A stretch of DNA of 64,000 bases from CBDHFF01 sp965262395 (lineage in GTDB: Bacteria; Pseudomonadota; Alphaproteobacteria; Rickettsiales; Anaplasmataceae), in assembly GCA_965262395.1 (NCBI GenBank), contig OZ253531.1, positions 1,426,001 to 1,490,000 on the forward strand, given 5' to 3'. The notes beneath the pieces were generated by a model, which worked only from the letters and a program-made list of their open reading frames with translations, had not been told where the DNA came from and did no database searches. Both the position numbers and the translations under genes were made by a program. The first letter of the stretch is position 1, and every line of letters begins with the position of its first letter. This document shows positions 20,526 to 30,040 of the stretch, piece by piece.

Positions 20526-21578
20526 ATGGATCAATTTTTAAACAACCCAGCGTTTACTGCAGCATACAGTACAATGTGTCCTGGAAAAAAAGAAATCCTA
20601 GAATTAAAGCTTCTATATGCTAAAATAGTAGAATTGCTAATGTTAATCGAAGCAGATGACCCTCACAAGGATGTAAATAAGGCAGCATTGGAAAAGCTTT
20701 ATGATGAACGTTACAAAGGAATCGAAGATATAGCAGATCTGCTATCAGCACAAAATCTAAATAAAAATAAGGATTTTTATTTATTCAGGAATTTTGAATA
20801 TACTGAGATAGTCGACTATATACTATCTGAAGCATACAATACTGAAGCATACAATACTTATAAGATGATCATTGATCCCCTTACTGAAAGAAGGAAGACT
20901 CGTGATCAAGAACTAAGCCTTAAGAGGAAATCAATTAATGATACAAGGCGAGCTAATTTCAAGAAAAGGTTATCCATTGCTAAAAAAGAGTTGAACGAGC
21001 CATGTAACCCAATGTGGGATAGGGTCATCACTAGGATTTTTGATCAAGAGAATGCAGATCTTTATAAAACACAGTCAGTTTATAGTACAAGATTAATGAA
21101 TATGACAAGAGTGTCCCAGATTCTTGAAGAAGAAGAGACAGAAGTAAAAACAGAGACAGAGGCAGAAAAGTTGGCAAAGTCGCTAAAGTTAGTGGACATA
21201 ACATGGCGTAAAATTACCGATGAAATCGATACTGAAGAGAGTGCTTATAAATCAAGCACAGAATTTCAAGAAATGGAATTTTTAATTGATAAGGAAGGGT
21301 ATTCAATAGGTTGTGATGAAATAAGGGCCTCTCTTGCGACAAAATCATATTTTATCACTACTCATCAAATAAGAAGTATTACTACAATAATACAAAAAAA
21401 GTTACATCAATCAATAGAGAATATAATAGGCACAGTGGAACCAGAGAAGCAGTCTGCTGCTGTTAGCACCTCACTGACGGGAGTGAATGATGGTGATACC
21501 ATCGGTAAAGATGGCGCTGAAGAACTAGTCAGAGCTGAAGACGGAACAACAGAGATAACCCCCACTCCTACGCAATAA
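20526..21578 (+). CDS. Paralogue 1 of an unknown tandem family
   Basis: 350 residues from ATG 20526, preceded by AGAGGG; an in-frame codon 45 bases upstream lacks a ribosome site. The N-terminus MDQFLNNPAF resembles MDHIFNN and MEHINND of the genes at 21991 and 24425, and all are helical, soluble and highly charged. There is a local repeat (EAYNT twice, about residue 105) and a low-complexity acidic-Thr stretch near 215. The C-terminus ends in a Thr/Pro-rich tail. No signal peptide and no known domain. It is the first of four genes that seem to be tandem duplicates, separated by decayed ispH 3' ends. Function unknown; secretion as a T4SS effector is possible. Confidence 0.75.
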   Translation: MDQFLNNPAFTAAYSTMCPGKKEILELKLLYAKIVELLMLIEADDPHKDVNKAALEKLYDERYKGIEDIADLLSAQNLNKNKDFYLFRNFEYTEIVDYILSEAYNTEAYNTYKMIIDPLTERRKTRDQELSLKRKSINDTRRANFKKRLSIAKKELNEPCNPMWDRVITRIFDQENADLYKTQSVYSTRLMNMTRVSQILEEEETEVKTETEAEKLAKSLKLVDITWRKITDEIDTEESAYKSSTEFQEMEFLIDKEGYSIGCDEIRASLATKSYFITTHQIRSITTIIQKKLHQSIENIIGTVEPEKQSAAVSTSLTGVNDGDTIGKDGAEELVRAEDGTTEITPTPTQ

Positions 21579-21588
21579 ACCGCAACAA

Positions 21589-21852
21589 CTCCACACATAA
21601 GCTTGCAACAACTAATGATGGCCTTGCGGATTATTTGATAGAAAATCATATAACGAGAGTTAATTTTCAAACTTGAATCATGAGCGGATTTTTGTTCTCC
21701 AAGATTAACTCTAGCTCTTTCTCCACACATAAGCTTGCAACAACTAATGATGGCCTTGCGGATTATTTGATAGAAAATCATATAACGAAAGTTAATTTTC
21801 AAACTTGAATCATGAGCGGATTTTTGTTCTCCAAGATTAACTCTAGCTCTTG
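21589..21852. repeat. 132-bp tandem repeat, two copies
   Basis: CTCCACACATAAGCTTGC begins at 21589 and 21721 (period 132, 44 codons). The copies differ at only one or two bases. An open minus-strand frame runs through both copies but into paralogue 1, so it is an effect of the repeat. Confidence 0.9.
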
Positions 21853-21900
21853 CGTTAATTTGAATTTTATATCCTAATCATCTATTTCTGTACCACCTTC
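21841..21900 (-). pseudogene. Decayed copy of the ispH 3' end (oldest)
   Basis: Read on the minus strand, GATGATTAGGATATAAAATT and the following bases align with the last codons of ispH (GATGAGGGTGTCAAATTCAG...) with many changes. Weaker than the copies at 22941 and 24237 but at the same place relative to a paralogue. Confidence 0.5.
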
Positions 21901-21913
21901 ATCACCGCCTTAT

Positions 21914-21942
21914 TTGTAAAATGCTCGAAATCATGCTATACT
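21914..21942 (+). promoter_or_regulatory. Promoter of paralogue 2
   Basis: TTGTAA (21914-21919), a 17-bp spacer, and TATACT (21937-21942), 48 bp before the start codon. Paralogue 3 has the same layout and -10 sequence. Confidence 0.6.
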
Positions 21943-21990
21943 TCTTAAATAGATATTGCCTTATTCATACACTAGTAAAAGGAATATAAT

Positions 21991-22881
21991 ATGGATCATA
22001 TTTTCAACAATAACCAAGCATTACTAGCATTGCCCGAAGACATACAAGAACAACTAGCATCTATCTTTAAACAAGCGAAGATTATGTCTTTTATTAGGAC
22101 AAACATTGAAATCAGCATTCTCTTAAACGAGCTCAATAAATTGACGCTAAAATTGCAATTAGACGAACAACATGCTCAAGCAAGAGCATTAACAGACTTA
22201 ATGCTTCAAAGAACTGATTTTGATAAAAGCGTAGAAAATTCAAATATACTAATAACAGAAGCAGACGAGAAAAATATATCCAAGATATTAGAAAGCATGA
22301 AATCCCTCGAACAAGAAAGATCATTTAATACTGAATACCAGGAATTATCTGCATCCGAATCTCAAGCCAGAGAGATCGAAAGAGAGCAAAGAATCACTAC
22401 CCTAACAAAAAAATTAAGACCCATTTATCTAAAAGTAACAATAATACAATACATGAGTAAGACCAAGCATATTAAATTGACAGAAGATGTCATAGAATCA
22501 ATCATGAATAAATTATTTACAGAAGCCGAAATAGCGACTCATCATACCCCAGGAAAACTTAACCTGTATTTTTCAGAAAAGATGCTCGATTATGCTTCAA
22601 AGATCTTATACATAGTGCCTAATGATATCGAAACTATGATGGAGATGGCAAGAGATATGCTAACAGATGAGCAAGAACGTGATCCTACGGCGTTTAAATA
22701 TCTAGTAGAAGAAATGTACGAACAAATAGCGAAACAATCCTTAAAAGGAGCAGCTCGATTCCCGGATGAAGGTTATGGATCACTAGCTGAACCTGATACT
22801 GATTTTCCAAGTGATTCTGAAGCTGAGGCGCTGTCAAAATTACAAGTGGGAGATCACACACAATCCTCCAACGAAAAGTAG
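21991..22881 (+). CDS. Paralogue 2 of an unknown tandem family
   Basis: 296 residues, AAAGGAA ribosome site about ten bases before ATG. The N-terminus MDHIFNNNQALLALPEDI parallels MEHINNDKELNKLPLEKK of paralogue 4. The middle contains KVTIIQYMSK and IMNKLFTEAEIA, aligned by eye with KIKIIYYAKE in paralogue 3 and INRLYTEANEII in paralogue 4. Helical and charged, without a membrane segment or signal peptide. The C-terminal 40 residues are Ser/Asp/Glu-rich and probably disordered. No domain recognised. Followed by an ispH 3' remnant. Confidence 0.78.
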   Translation: MDHIFNNNQALLALPEDIQEQLASIFKQAKIMSFIRTNIEISILLNELNKLTLKLQLDEQHAQARALTDLMLQRTDFDKSVENSNILITEADEKNISKILESMKSLEQERSFNTEYQELSASESQAREIEREQRITTLTKKLRPIYLKVTIIQYMSKTKHIKLTEDVIESIMNKLFTEAEIATHHTPGKLNLYFSEKMLDYASKILYIVPNDIETMMEMARDMLTDEQERDPTAFKYLVEEMYEQIAKQSLKGAARFPDEGYGSLAEPDTDFPSDSEAEALSKLQVGDHTQSSNEK

Positions 22882-22940
22882 ATTCCTAGACACATTGCAA
22901 AGATCTCTATTGTATAAGAATACATCTGTTGTGATCTTAC

Positions 22941-23039
22941 CTATCTACTAGGCAATCATCTCTAACTCTTTTGCTAACCTGGATGTGACACCTTCACCTT
23001 CTACTGCCATTTGAATTACTTGTGATTGCCATAACATGG
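22941..23039 (-). pseudogene. Truncated copy of the ispH 3' end
   Basis: CTATCTACTAGGCAATCATC and the next ~80 bases match the real ispH terminus at 25086-25185 with scattered differences. The preceding ~25 bases also match the ispH downstream flank. It lacks the rest of ispH and cannot be expressed as an enzyme. Confidence 0.85.
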
Positions 23040-23062
23040 TTATTCTATAAATTAATTAATCT

Positions 23063-23091
23063 TTGTGGATTGTTCAGAATTATATTATACT
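23063..23091 (+). promoter_or_regulatory. Promoter of paralogue 3
   Basis: TTGTGG (23063-23068), a 17-bp spacer, and TATACT (23086-23091), 37 bp before ATG 23129. It rules out in-frame starts further upstream. Confidence 0.6.
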
Positions 23092-23128
23092 GATAAGAAT
23101 AATCAGCACACATTACGGAAGCGTGATT

Positions 23129-24047
23129 ATGCATAGAATATCTAAATATTTCTCAAGCCATAAAAAAGAAATACAAAAAGAGATGAAAGAACTCCACGGC
23201 CAAGAAGAGACAGTAAAACCTCCGAGCCAAAAAGAGACAGCAAAACCTCCGAGCCAAAAAGAGACAGTAAAACCTCCGAGCCAAGAAGAGACAGCAAAAC
23301 CTCCGAGCCCAAAAAGAGGGCAAAGAACTCAAGAGGCGCAAGAGAAACAAACAAGAGGCGCAAGAGAAACAAGAGGCGCAAGAGAAACAAGAGGCGCAAG
23401 AGAAACAAGAGGCGCAATCTCATAAAGAAGATTTACTAAATAATGCACTTGCAAAAATCAAAATAATATATTATGCAAAAGAAGTTTTCAGCAAACACCT
23501 CGATACATCGGTAGTAGAGGAACAATTAGAAATATATGTGAATAACGCTCACGAAATCCTAGGTATTATAAGCAGCACGCTAGATAAAAAAACTTTAGCA
23601 GATAATGTGAACACATTAGCGCTAGAAATACACACACCAACGATTCCGATTGAGACTGTGAAGGATATCATGGAATTGATTCAATCAGCAAAATTTAAGC
23701 AGGATGCCCCCTATCAAGAAAGAGCAAACATCATGGCACATGCTATACATCGCGCGACAATTCATGAAAACTTTCAACTGCAAGACGCACTATCACCAGA
23801 AGAGCTGTGTTATGCTGTCAAAGAGGTTTTGCCATTGACGAAACTAAGTCGTGCTGTCCAAACCAAACTCTTGAAGAAGCATCTGAGTCATAATGATTGT
23901 CAGGTCTTAGGCAAATACATAGACAATTTAAACAAAGCAGCTTGTGCTACAGAAAAAACAACAGAAAAACTTGATGCCCCTGCCTCTCTTGTCCCTCTTG
24001 TCCCTCTTACTCCTGACCCTACCCTTCCTGAATCTGCTGCCCTATAA
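23129..24047 (+). pseudogene. Paralogue 3, split by a 4-bp insertion in a repeat
   Basis: The first frame starts at ATG 23129 (GGAAG upstream) and encodes Pro-rich repeats (KPPSQ-E/K-ET four times) and then QEAQEKQ. At about 23350 the 18-bp repeat coding QEAQEK carries an extra ACAA (AAACAAACAAG against AAACAAG in the other units). The frame shifts into RGARET repeats and stops at 23425. The +1 frame continues the expected sequence (three further QEAQEK-type units, then KEDLLNNALAKIKIIYYAKE) without a stop to 24047. The downstream part has its own in-frame GTG at 23538. The second half resembles paralogue 2 (II-Y, A-EI positions). It is either a recent pseudogene or a phase-variable gene switched by repeat slippage. 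Confidence 0.75.
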
Positions 24048-24236
24048 ATCAATTAGGACAATGAGGCGGAGGCTGCTGCACCCAGGACTTAACTATATAT
24101 CTGTTGGCATCCTATCTATTGTTGTGGCATCTTATCTCTACTAGGCAACAGTAATGACTTGCTTCTCTCTACTACATCCCGCCACTGAAGATAATGCAAC
24201 ACACCACAAGCTGAAAAATATCTGCTGCAAAATCTT

Positions 24237-24333
24237 ATCTATCTACTAGGCGACCATCTCTAACTCTTTTGGCAATTTGAATTTGATACCTTCATCTTCT
24301 GCCTTCCTTTGAATTACTTGTGATTGCGATGAA
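24237..24333 (-). pseudogene. Truncated copy of the ispH 3' end
   Basis: ATCTACTAGGCGACCATCTC and what follows match the real ispH end (25089 onward), including the stop-codon region, with about one change in eight. A second partial match (CTCTACTAGGCAAC, 24134-24147) lies just before it. Confidence 0.8.
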
Positions 24334-24424
24334 ATTCTTTATTGAGTAAATAAGTTCACTTTTGTAATATGCATAAAAATGCATATTACTCGTAGTTACA
24401 TTGTAATAATTAAGAGTATATTAG

Positions 24425-25051
24425 ATGGAGCACATTAATAACGATAAAGAGTTAAACAAGTTGCCCTTAGAGAAGAAAGAAGCACTAAGACATATCTTTT
24501 TTCAGATCAGACTGATATCATTTGTAGATCTAAGAGACCCTGAACTATTCGATGAAGATACTACAGATAAGTTCTATGCCGCACCCAAAACAGTAGTAGA
24601 ATGGATTCAAAAGATCCCTGGAATCACTACAGTGTTATTACAATCAACCATAAATAGACTCTATACAGAAGCAAATGAAATAATAGGTAAGAATGATGAT
24701 ATGCTGCGTCTAGCTCTTAAAACAATAATACAGAAGTCAATCATAAGGCAGTGTGATTATACTACTTCACTAGAATATCTAGACAAACAAAATAACGTGA
24801 AGCGGGATGCAGGAAAAGAGTTACTGTTAGGAATGGAAGAGAAGGAGACATTAGTAATGTCAATGCTAGGCAAAGTAGAAATAGCGATGACTGTATTTAT
24901 TAACTCATTATCATTGGACGATTCTACAATTACTAAGAGTCTGGCGAGTAATTCTGCAGTTGAACTTGGGGAGAGAGACCTCACAAGCACGGCCTCACCC
25001 GACTCTCTGCACGAAGATGCGGATGTAGCTGTAACACCAAAAGCATTATAG
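24425..25051 (+). CDS. Paralogue 4 of an unknown tandem family
   Basis: 208 residues, the shortest member. MEHINNDKELNKLP at the start and INRLYTEANEII near residue 80 link it to paralogue 2. Helical, charged, soluble, ending in a Thr/Ser/Asp-rich tail. It converges with the intact ispH (41-bp gap), the same arrangement that the decayed ispH ends show for the other members. A weak promoter (TTGTAA at 24362, TATTAC about 16 bp on) lies upstream. Function unknown. Confidence 0.75.
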   Translation: MEHINNDKELNKLPLEKKEALRHIFFQIRLISFVDLRDPELFDEDTTDKFYAAPKTVVEWIQKIPGITTVLLQSTINRLYTEANEIIGKNDDMLRLALKTIIQKSIIRQCDYTTSLEYLDKQNNVKRDAGKELLLGMEEKETLVMSMLGKVEIAMTVFINSLSLDDSTITKSLASNSAVELGERDLTSTASPDSLHEDADVAVTPKAL

Positions 25052-25092
25052 TTATATACAAGAATGCGCCTGTTACGACCCTTGCCTATCTA

Positions 25093-26052
25093 CTAGGCAA
25101 CCATCTCTAATTCTTTTGGCAATCTGAATTTGACACCCTCATCTTCCGCTTCCATTTGAGTTACTTTGATTGCCATAACTTCTTTTAATGCATTAATCAC
25201 ATTCTGCACTAAATAATCTGGCACTGATGCACCAGCGGTTATACCTACTCTACTAACGCCATCAAACCATCCTAAGTCAATATCCTCAAATCCATCCACT
25301 AAAAATGATTTCACGCCAGACTTAATACCAACTTCGACCAATCTATTCGAATTAGAGCTATTCTTAGAACCAATAACTAAAAGAAGATCAATCTTATCAG
25401 CCGCTAATTTCACTGCATTCTGTCTATTTTGTGTTGCATAACAAATATCATCTTTTTTAGGCCCAGTTATATTAGGGAATCTATTACGCAATGCAGTGAT
25501 TATATCCTTCGTATCATCAACACTCAGGGTGGTTTGCGTTACATACGAAATATTCGTGTTATCTGCCAGATCTAAGCTGTGAACATCAGCTACATTTTGA
25601 ATCAAATAAACCTTAGATTTAACTCTACCGCTTGTACCTTTTACTTCTGCATGACCCGCATGTCCTATAAGCAATATAACCTTTCCTTCTTTTTCATTTC
25701 GTTGTGCTTCAGAATGCACTTTCTTTACTAATGGGCAGCATGCATCTATTACTATTAAATTCTTCTGTTTTGCTCCAGATTCAACAGCTATAGATACGCC
25801 ATGCGCACTCAAAATAAGAACAGAGCAATCAATATCTTTGGCAGGAATCTCTTCAACATCCTCGACAAAAACAACTCCTTTATCTTCAAAATATGCAACT
25901 ACATGCTTGTTATGTACAATTTGATGAAAAACATATATTTTCCTGTTGGGGAACTTTAAAATAGCCTTCTCTACAATATCAATAGCCCTATCAACACCTG
26001 CACAACATCCCCTAGGACTTATAAGTAACAACTCTCTCAGCTCACTATTCAT
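25093..26052 (-). CDS. ispH: 4-hydroxy-3-methylbut-2-enyl diphosphate reductase
   Basis: Last step of the MEP isoprenoid pathway: reduces HMBPP to IPP and DMAPP with a 4Fe-4S cluster. 319 residues, full length. Cluster cysteines are in RGCCAGVDRA (Cys 17), DACCPLV (about 105) and DICYATQNRQ (about 204). The substrate-binding HQIVHN, SAHGV, GHAGHAEV and the T/S-x-N motif SKNSSNSNRL are in place. The start has an AGGATA ribosome site. Implies that the organism makes its own isoprenoid precursors, or at least keeps this step. Its 3' end is present three more times, decayed, between 21.8 and 24.4 kb. Confidence 0.97.
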   Translation of the reverse strand: MNSELRELLLISPRGCCAGVDRAIDIVEKAILKFPNRKIYVFHQIVHNKHVVAYFEDKGVVFVEDVEEIPAKDIDCSVLILSAHGVSIAVESGAKQKNLIVIDACCPLVKKVHSEAQRNEKEGKVILLIGHAGHAEVKGTSGRVKSKVYLIQNVADVHSLDLADNTNISYVTQTTLSVDDTKDIITALRNRFPNITGPKKDDICYATQNRQNAVKLAADKIDLLLVIGSKNSSNSNRLVEVGIKSGVKSFLVDGFEDIDLGWFDGVSRVGITAGASVPDYLVQNVINALKEVMAIKVTQMEAEDEGVKFRLPKELEMVA

Positions 26053-26263
26053 TGCTATATCCTGTTAAACAAAAACTTTAGCGAACACACTAACAAGTTA
26101 ATATCAATAAAGCAATAATTGTATATGACTATTAATCAACTTGAATTAATAATAAAATATACTAAATAAGAGAAATTAGGAATTTATGATTATTCTTCTC
26201 TTTGTTTAAAATAATAAATCATCTATAATGCTCGACTTGTGGCCATGAATTACGACATCAATA

Positions 26264-28879
26264 GTGAAAAAATTGTTTAGAATATTCTTTAAAACGTGGG
26301 ATCAAAAACTCATAAAATCACTCCAGAAAACAGTGAAACAAATCAATGATTTTGAGCCAACCATTACAGCATTGTCCGATGATGAATTGATAGGAAAAAC
26401 CAACTATTTTAAAGAAATATTGAAAAAAAATAAGGATCTAGAGGCAATATTACCAGAGGCCTTTGCTGTGGTTAGAGAGGCCTCCAAAAGAGTTCTATCC
26501 ATGAGGCATTTTGATATGCAGCTTCTTGGTGGCATAATATTACATAGGGGCATGATTGCTGAAATGAAAACTGGAGAAGGAAAAACTCTAGTAGCAACAC
26601 TTCCTGCTTATCTGAACGCATTAATTGGCGAAAGTGTGCATATAATCACTGTAAATGAATACCTTGCCGCTCGAGATGCTGAGTGGATGGGTAGCATCTT
26701 CAGATATCTTGGCCTTAAAGTAAGTCATATAGCAAATTCTATGAATGAGCACCAAAAGAAACTCTCCTATGCATCAGATATAGTCTATGGCACCAATAAT
26801 GAATTTGGATTCGATTATCTCAAAGACAACATGAGAATCCATGCTGCAGATATGGTTCAGGGGGGGTTAAATTTTGCCATAGTAGACGAAGTTGATTCAA
26901 TATTAGTCGACGAAGCAAGAACTCCGCTAGTAATATCAGGAAATATTGAAGGCAAAGCAACTATGTATATCATGATAAATGATATGATGTCTGATTTGCA
27001 ACCTGAATATTATGAAATGGATGAGAAACAAAAGAGCATAGGCTTAACAGAAAATGGGTTTGATTTTGTAGAAAGAATGTTGATAGACAAGAAGCATATA
27101 GAAAAAGATAGCTCATTGTACGACATAGATAATATGGAGTTACTTAATTACATCAACTTAGCACTGAAGGCACAGAAATTATTTACTAGAGACGCCGATT
27201 ATATCATCAAAGATAGAAAAATAGTGATCATAGATGAATTCACCGGCCGAATGATGGAAGGACGCAGATATTCGGACGGACTACACCAAGCAATAGAAGC
27301 AAAAGAAGGAGTAGAAATTCAAAGCGAAAATCAAACCCTTGCTTCTATAACATTCCAAAACTACTTCAGGATGTATAATAAGCTTTCTGGTATGACTGGA
27401 ACAGCGAAAACGGAAGAAAAGGAGTTTATAAATATTTATGGATTGAAAGTTGTTCCAATCCCTACAAATGTGAATGTCAATAGAATTGATGAAGAAGATG
27501 AAGTGTACGGCAGCAAGGAAGAAAAATATAATTCCCTACTGGAAATAATAGAAGAGGCACATAAAAAACAACAGCCAATATTGGTCGGAACAACCAGCAT
27601 TGAAAAGTCAGAAGAATTATCAAGATTATTCAAAAGTAAAAACTTACCTCATAAGGTATTAAATGCCAGATATCATAAAGAAGAGGCGTTCATTATAGCA
27701 CAAGCAGGTCAACCCGGCTCTATTACGATAGCAACAAACATGGCCGGCAGAGGCACAGATATAAAACTAGGCGGCAACGCAGAGATGTTAATAAAAAATA
27801 AAATTACTGAGTCCACCCCTGAATCAAAAATAAAACAGGAAGAACAAAAGATTATTGCACAAGTAGCAGAAGATAAAAACATTGCACTGGAAGCTGGTGG
27901 ATTATATGTAATAGGCACGGAAAGACATGAGAGCAGGAGAATAGATAACCAGCTCCGTGGGCGCTCTGGCAGACAAGGAGACCCTGGTAAATCCAAATTT
28001 CTTCTTTCTTTGGATGATGATCTATTACGTATATTCGGCTCTGATAAAGTGAAAGGTCTACTAACAAAATTCGGCCTGGAAAAAGGAGAATCTATAACAC
28101 ATCCCTGGATAACCAATGCCTTAGAAAAAGCCCAGGTCAAAATTGAATCAAGAAACTTTGACATCAGAAAATCACTATTGAAATTCGATGACATAATCAA
28201 TGAACAACGTAGTGTCATATATTCCCAACGAAGCAGCATGGTAAATAGAAGTGAGTTCAATGAAAACTACATACTAATGATTGAAAATATGAACAGAAAA
28301 ATAATCGAGCATGCTACATCAGCAAACCAACCAACTGGAGAAATAGATATAGATCATATTAAGACTGAGATGCTGCGAATATATAAAATAGAACCAGATA
28401 TCTCCTCTATAATTGAAGATGAAAACTTCACTGAAGAGAGTTTACTAGAATATATGAATGCAGAAGGAAATAAGGTAATAGCTGAGAAGGAATCCTTATA
28501 TGGCAAAGATATTACTAGTCAGATGCAGAAGAACATCCTACTGTCAATACTGGATTTACTCTGGAGAGAGCACCTAAAACAACTGGATTACCTCAGACAA
28601 AGCATTAGCTTTAGAGCAATGGCACAAAAAAATCCAATCAATGAATTCAAGAAAGAAGCCTTCGCCATGTTCGAGCAGATACCAAATGAATTCACAGAAA
28701 AAGTCTTGATCTACTTCTCTCATGCCAGAATACACTCCGTTGACAACAAGCAAAGTAATAATGCAGATAGAAAAAACACAAAAGAATTTGTAGATGATAA
28801 AAGTATGCCAAGAAACGCACCATGTCATTGCGGCTCTGGAAAAAGATATAAAAACTGTCATGGAAAAATTAACGGTTAA
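26264..28879 (+). CDS. secA: Preprotein translocase ATPase SecA
   Basis: Motor of the Sec export pathway; pushes unfolded preproteins through SecYEG. 871 residues with GTG start (26264). Walker A is MKTGEGKT near residue 105; the DEAD-equivalent is VDEVDSILVDEARTP near 208; the helicase arm has MAGRGTDIKLGG and RQGDPGKSKF; the C-terminal SecB/zinc motif CHCGSGKRYKNCH is intact, suggesting that SecB is used. It is the first plus-strand gene after the divergent ispH. The 3' end and downstream flank are repeated twice more in the following 400 bp. Confidence 0.97.
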   Translation: MKKLFRIFFKTWDQKLIKSLQKTVKQINDFEPTITALSDDELIGKTNYFKEILKKNKDLEAILPEAFAVVREASKRVLSMRHFDMQLLGGIILHRGMIAEMKTGEGKTLVATLPAYLNALIGESVHIITVNEYLAARDAEWMGSIFRYLGLKVSHIANSMNEHQKKLSYASDIVYGTNNEFGFDYLKDNMRIHAADMVQGGLNFAIVDEVDSILVDEARTPLVISGNIEGKATMYIMINDMMSDLQPEYYEMDEKQKSIGLTENGFDFVERMLIDKKHIEKDSSLYDIDNMELLNYINLALKAQKLFTRDADYIIKDRKIVIIDEFTGRMMEGRRYSDGLHQAIEAKEGVEIQSENQTLASITFQNYFRMYNKLSGMTGTAKTEEKEFINIYGLKVVPIPTNVNVNRIDEEDEVYGSKEEKYNSLLEIIEEAHKKQQPILVGTTSIEKSEELSRLFKSKNLPHKVLNARYHKEEAFIIAQAGQPGSITIATNMAGRGTDIKLGGNAEMLIKNKITESTPESKIKQEEQKIIAQVAEDKNIALEAGGLYVIGTERHESRRIDNQLRGRSGRQGDPGKSKFLLSLDDDLLRIFGSDKVKGLLTKFGLEKGESITHPWITNALEKAQVKIESRNFDIRKSLLKFDDIINEQRSVIYSQRSSMVNRSEFNENYILMIENMNRKIIEHATSANQPTGEIDIDHIKTEMLRIYKIEPDISSIIEDENFTEESLLEYMNAEGNKVIAEKESLYGKDITSQMQKNILLSILDLLWREHLKQLDYLRQSISFRAMAQKNPINEFKKEAFAMFEQIPNEFTEKVLIYFSHARIHSVDNKQSNNADRKNTKEFVDDKSMPRNAPCHCGSGKRYKNCHGKING

Positions 28880-29270
28880 ATTGAACCAAGCCAAGTATAT
28901 TTATGTTACTCAAGGTTGAAAAACTTAGGACAAAATGCAAATATTAATCATGATTAAAGAATGAATTACTGCAATATAGATATGAAAATTATGATGGAAA
29001 AAGGTATAAAAACTATCATGGCAGAATTGACGGTTAAATTGAACCAAGCCAAGCATATTTATGTTACTCAAGGTTGAAAACCTTAGGCAAATCCAAGTAT
29101 TAACCATGATTAAAGAATGAATTACTGCAATATAGATGTAAAAGTTATGATGGAAAAAGGTATAAAAACTATCATGGCAGAATTGACGGTTAAATTGAAC
29201 CAAGCCAAGCATATTTATGTTACTCAAGGTTGAAAAACTTAAGGCAATCCAAGCATTAACCATGATTAAA
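28840..29270. repeat. Three copies of the secA 3' end and its flank (~157-bp period)
   Basis: CGGTTAAATTGAACCAAGCC occurs at 28873 (end of real secA), 29031 and 29187 (spacing 158 and 156). The copies include the codons for GKRYKNCHG (GGTATAAAAACTATCATGG) and ~100 bp of downstream DNA. The added copies have no start codon or upstream reading frame. Confidence 0.9.
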
Positions 29271-29307
29271 GAATGAGTGCTTGCAATATTGTTATTATAT
29301 ATTTAGA

Positions 29308-29880
29308 ATGACCGCTAATTACCTGATTTGTGATACCTTCATGGCGGGCATAATAGTCCCATATACGATGCTGATGTTTGATAGCTTCTTGTTTTCACTA
29401 GTTGTACCCCCAACATCGGACACTGGCGCTTTCTCTGTAATGATAAATTTCCCCCAATATAATTTGTTCACTATTGTATTCTTTGCCACTATTGGCTCAC
29501 TTTGTGGAAGCATAGTCAATTACTACTTAGGCACTATATTGCGTTCAGTACCAATAAGTAAAAAATTTGAACAGAGCGACACAAAAGAAGAGGCAGGAAA
29601 TAATAATATAGATCCGACTGCCATTCTCCATGGATTAGATAATTTACATAAAAAAGATAAGAACAATAGAACGATATCAGAAAGAATTAGGGAACTCCTC
29701 AAGGGAGAATGGGGTGACACCATAATATTATCCACAGTTACTACTCCTGTGCTGGGAACTGTCTTATCCTTGTTGTTAGGGCTATACGGAATAAAACTGA
29801 CAAAAAGTCTACTATCTATGTTATTCATAGCACATTTCTTGTTCTATATTATATCGCTAGGCTACCATGTATGGCACTGA
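29308..29880 (+). CDS. DedA/YqaA-like membrane protein
   Basis: 190 residues from ATG 29308; a longer frame would begin with TTG inside the secA-derived repeat. Hydrophobic N-terminal half with SLCGSIVNYYLGT, resembling the GN-x-(G)x-x-NYxxG element of YqaA/DedA (VTT-type) proteins that handle lipid or ion balance. A polar insert of about 45 residues (charged, Asn/Lys-rich) separates it from two more membrane helices at the C-terminus. The GEWG-T-I-L stretch of the family is visible (KGEWGDTIILS). Assigned by pattern only. The neighbour secA shows no functional link. Confidence 0.55.
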   Translation: MTANYLICDTFMAGIIVPYTMLMFDSFLFSLVVPPTSDTGAFSVMINFPQYNLFTIVFFATIGSLCGSIVNYYLGTILRSVPISKKFEQSDTKEEAGNNNIDPTAILHGLDNLHKKDKNNRTISERIRELLKGEWGDTIILSTVTTPVLGTVLSLLLGLYGIKLTKSLLSMLFIAHFLFYIISLGYHVWH

Positions 29881-30040
29881 GTAAATAACTCACTTAATTT
29901 AGTAAATAGATTTTGATATTGCATATTTACTATAGAGCGGCCTTAAAATAGCAAAAGATCTTAATATGCACTTGTTATTTTCATACAATATAAATATTGT
30001 CATGTGTAGCTAATGATATTAACCTCACTCTTTTTATAAA

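Noticed and set aside
21407..21802. Minus-strand frame of 131 codons
   Set aside because: Runs through the 132-bp repeat and into paralogue 1 on the other strand; no ribosome site or sensible composition.
28925..29263. Minus-strand frame with repeated MVNAWI...FYTFFHHNF blocks
   Set aside because: It lies in the tandem copies of the secA 3' end; the frame stays open only because the repeat period preserves it.
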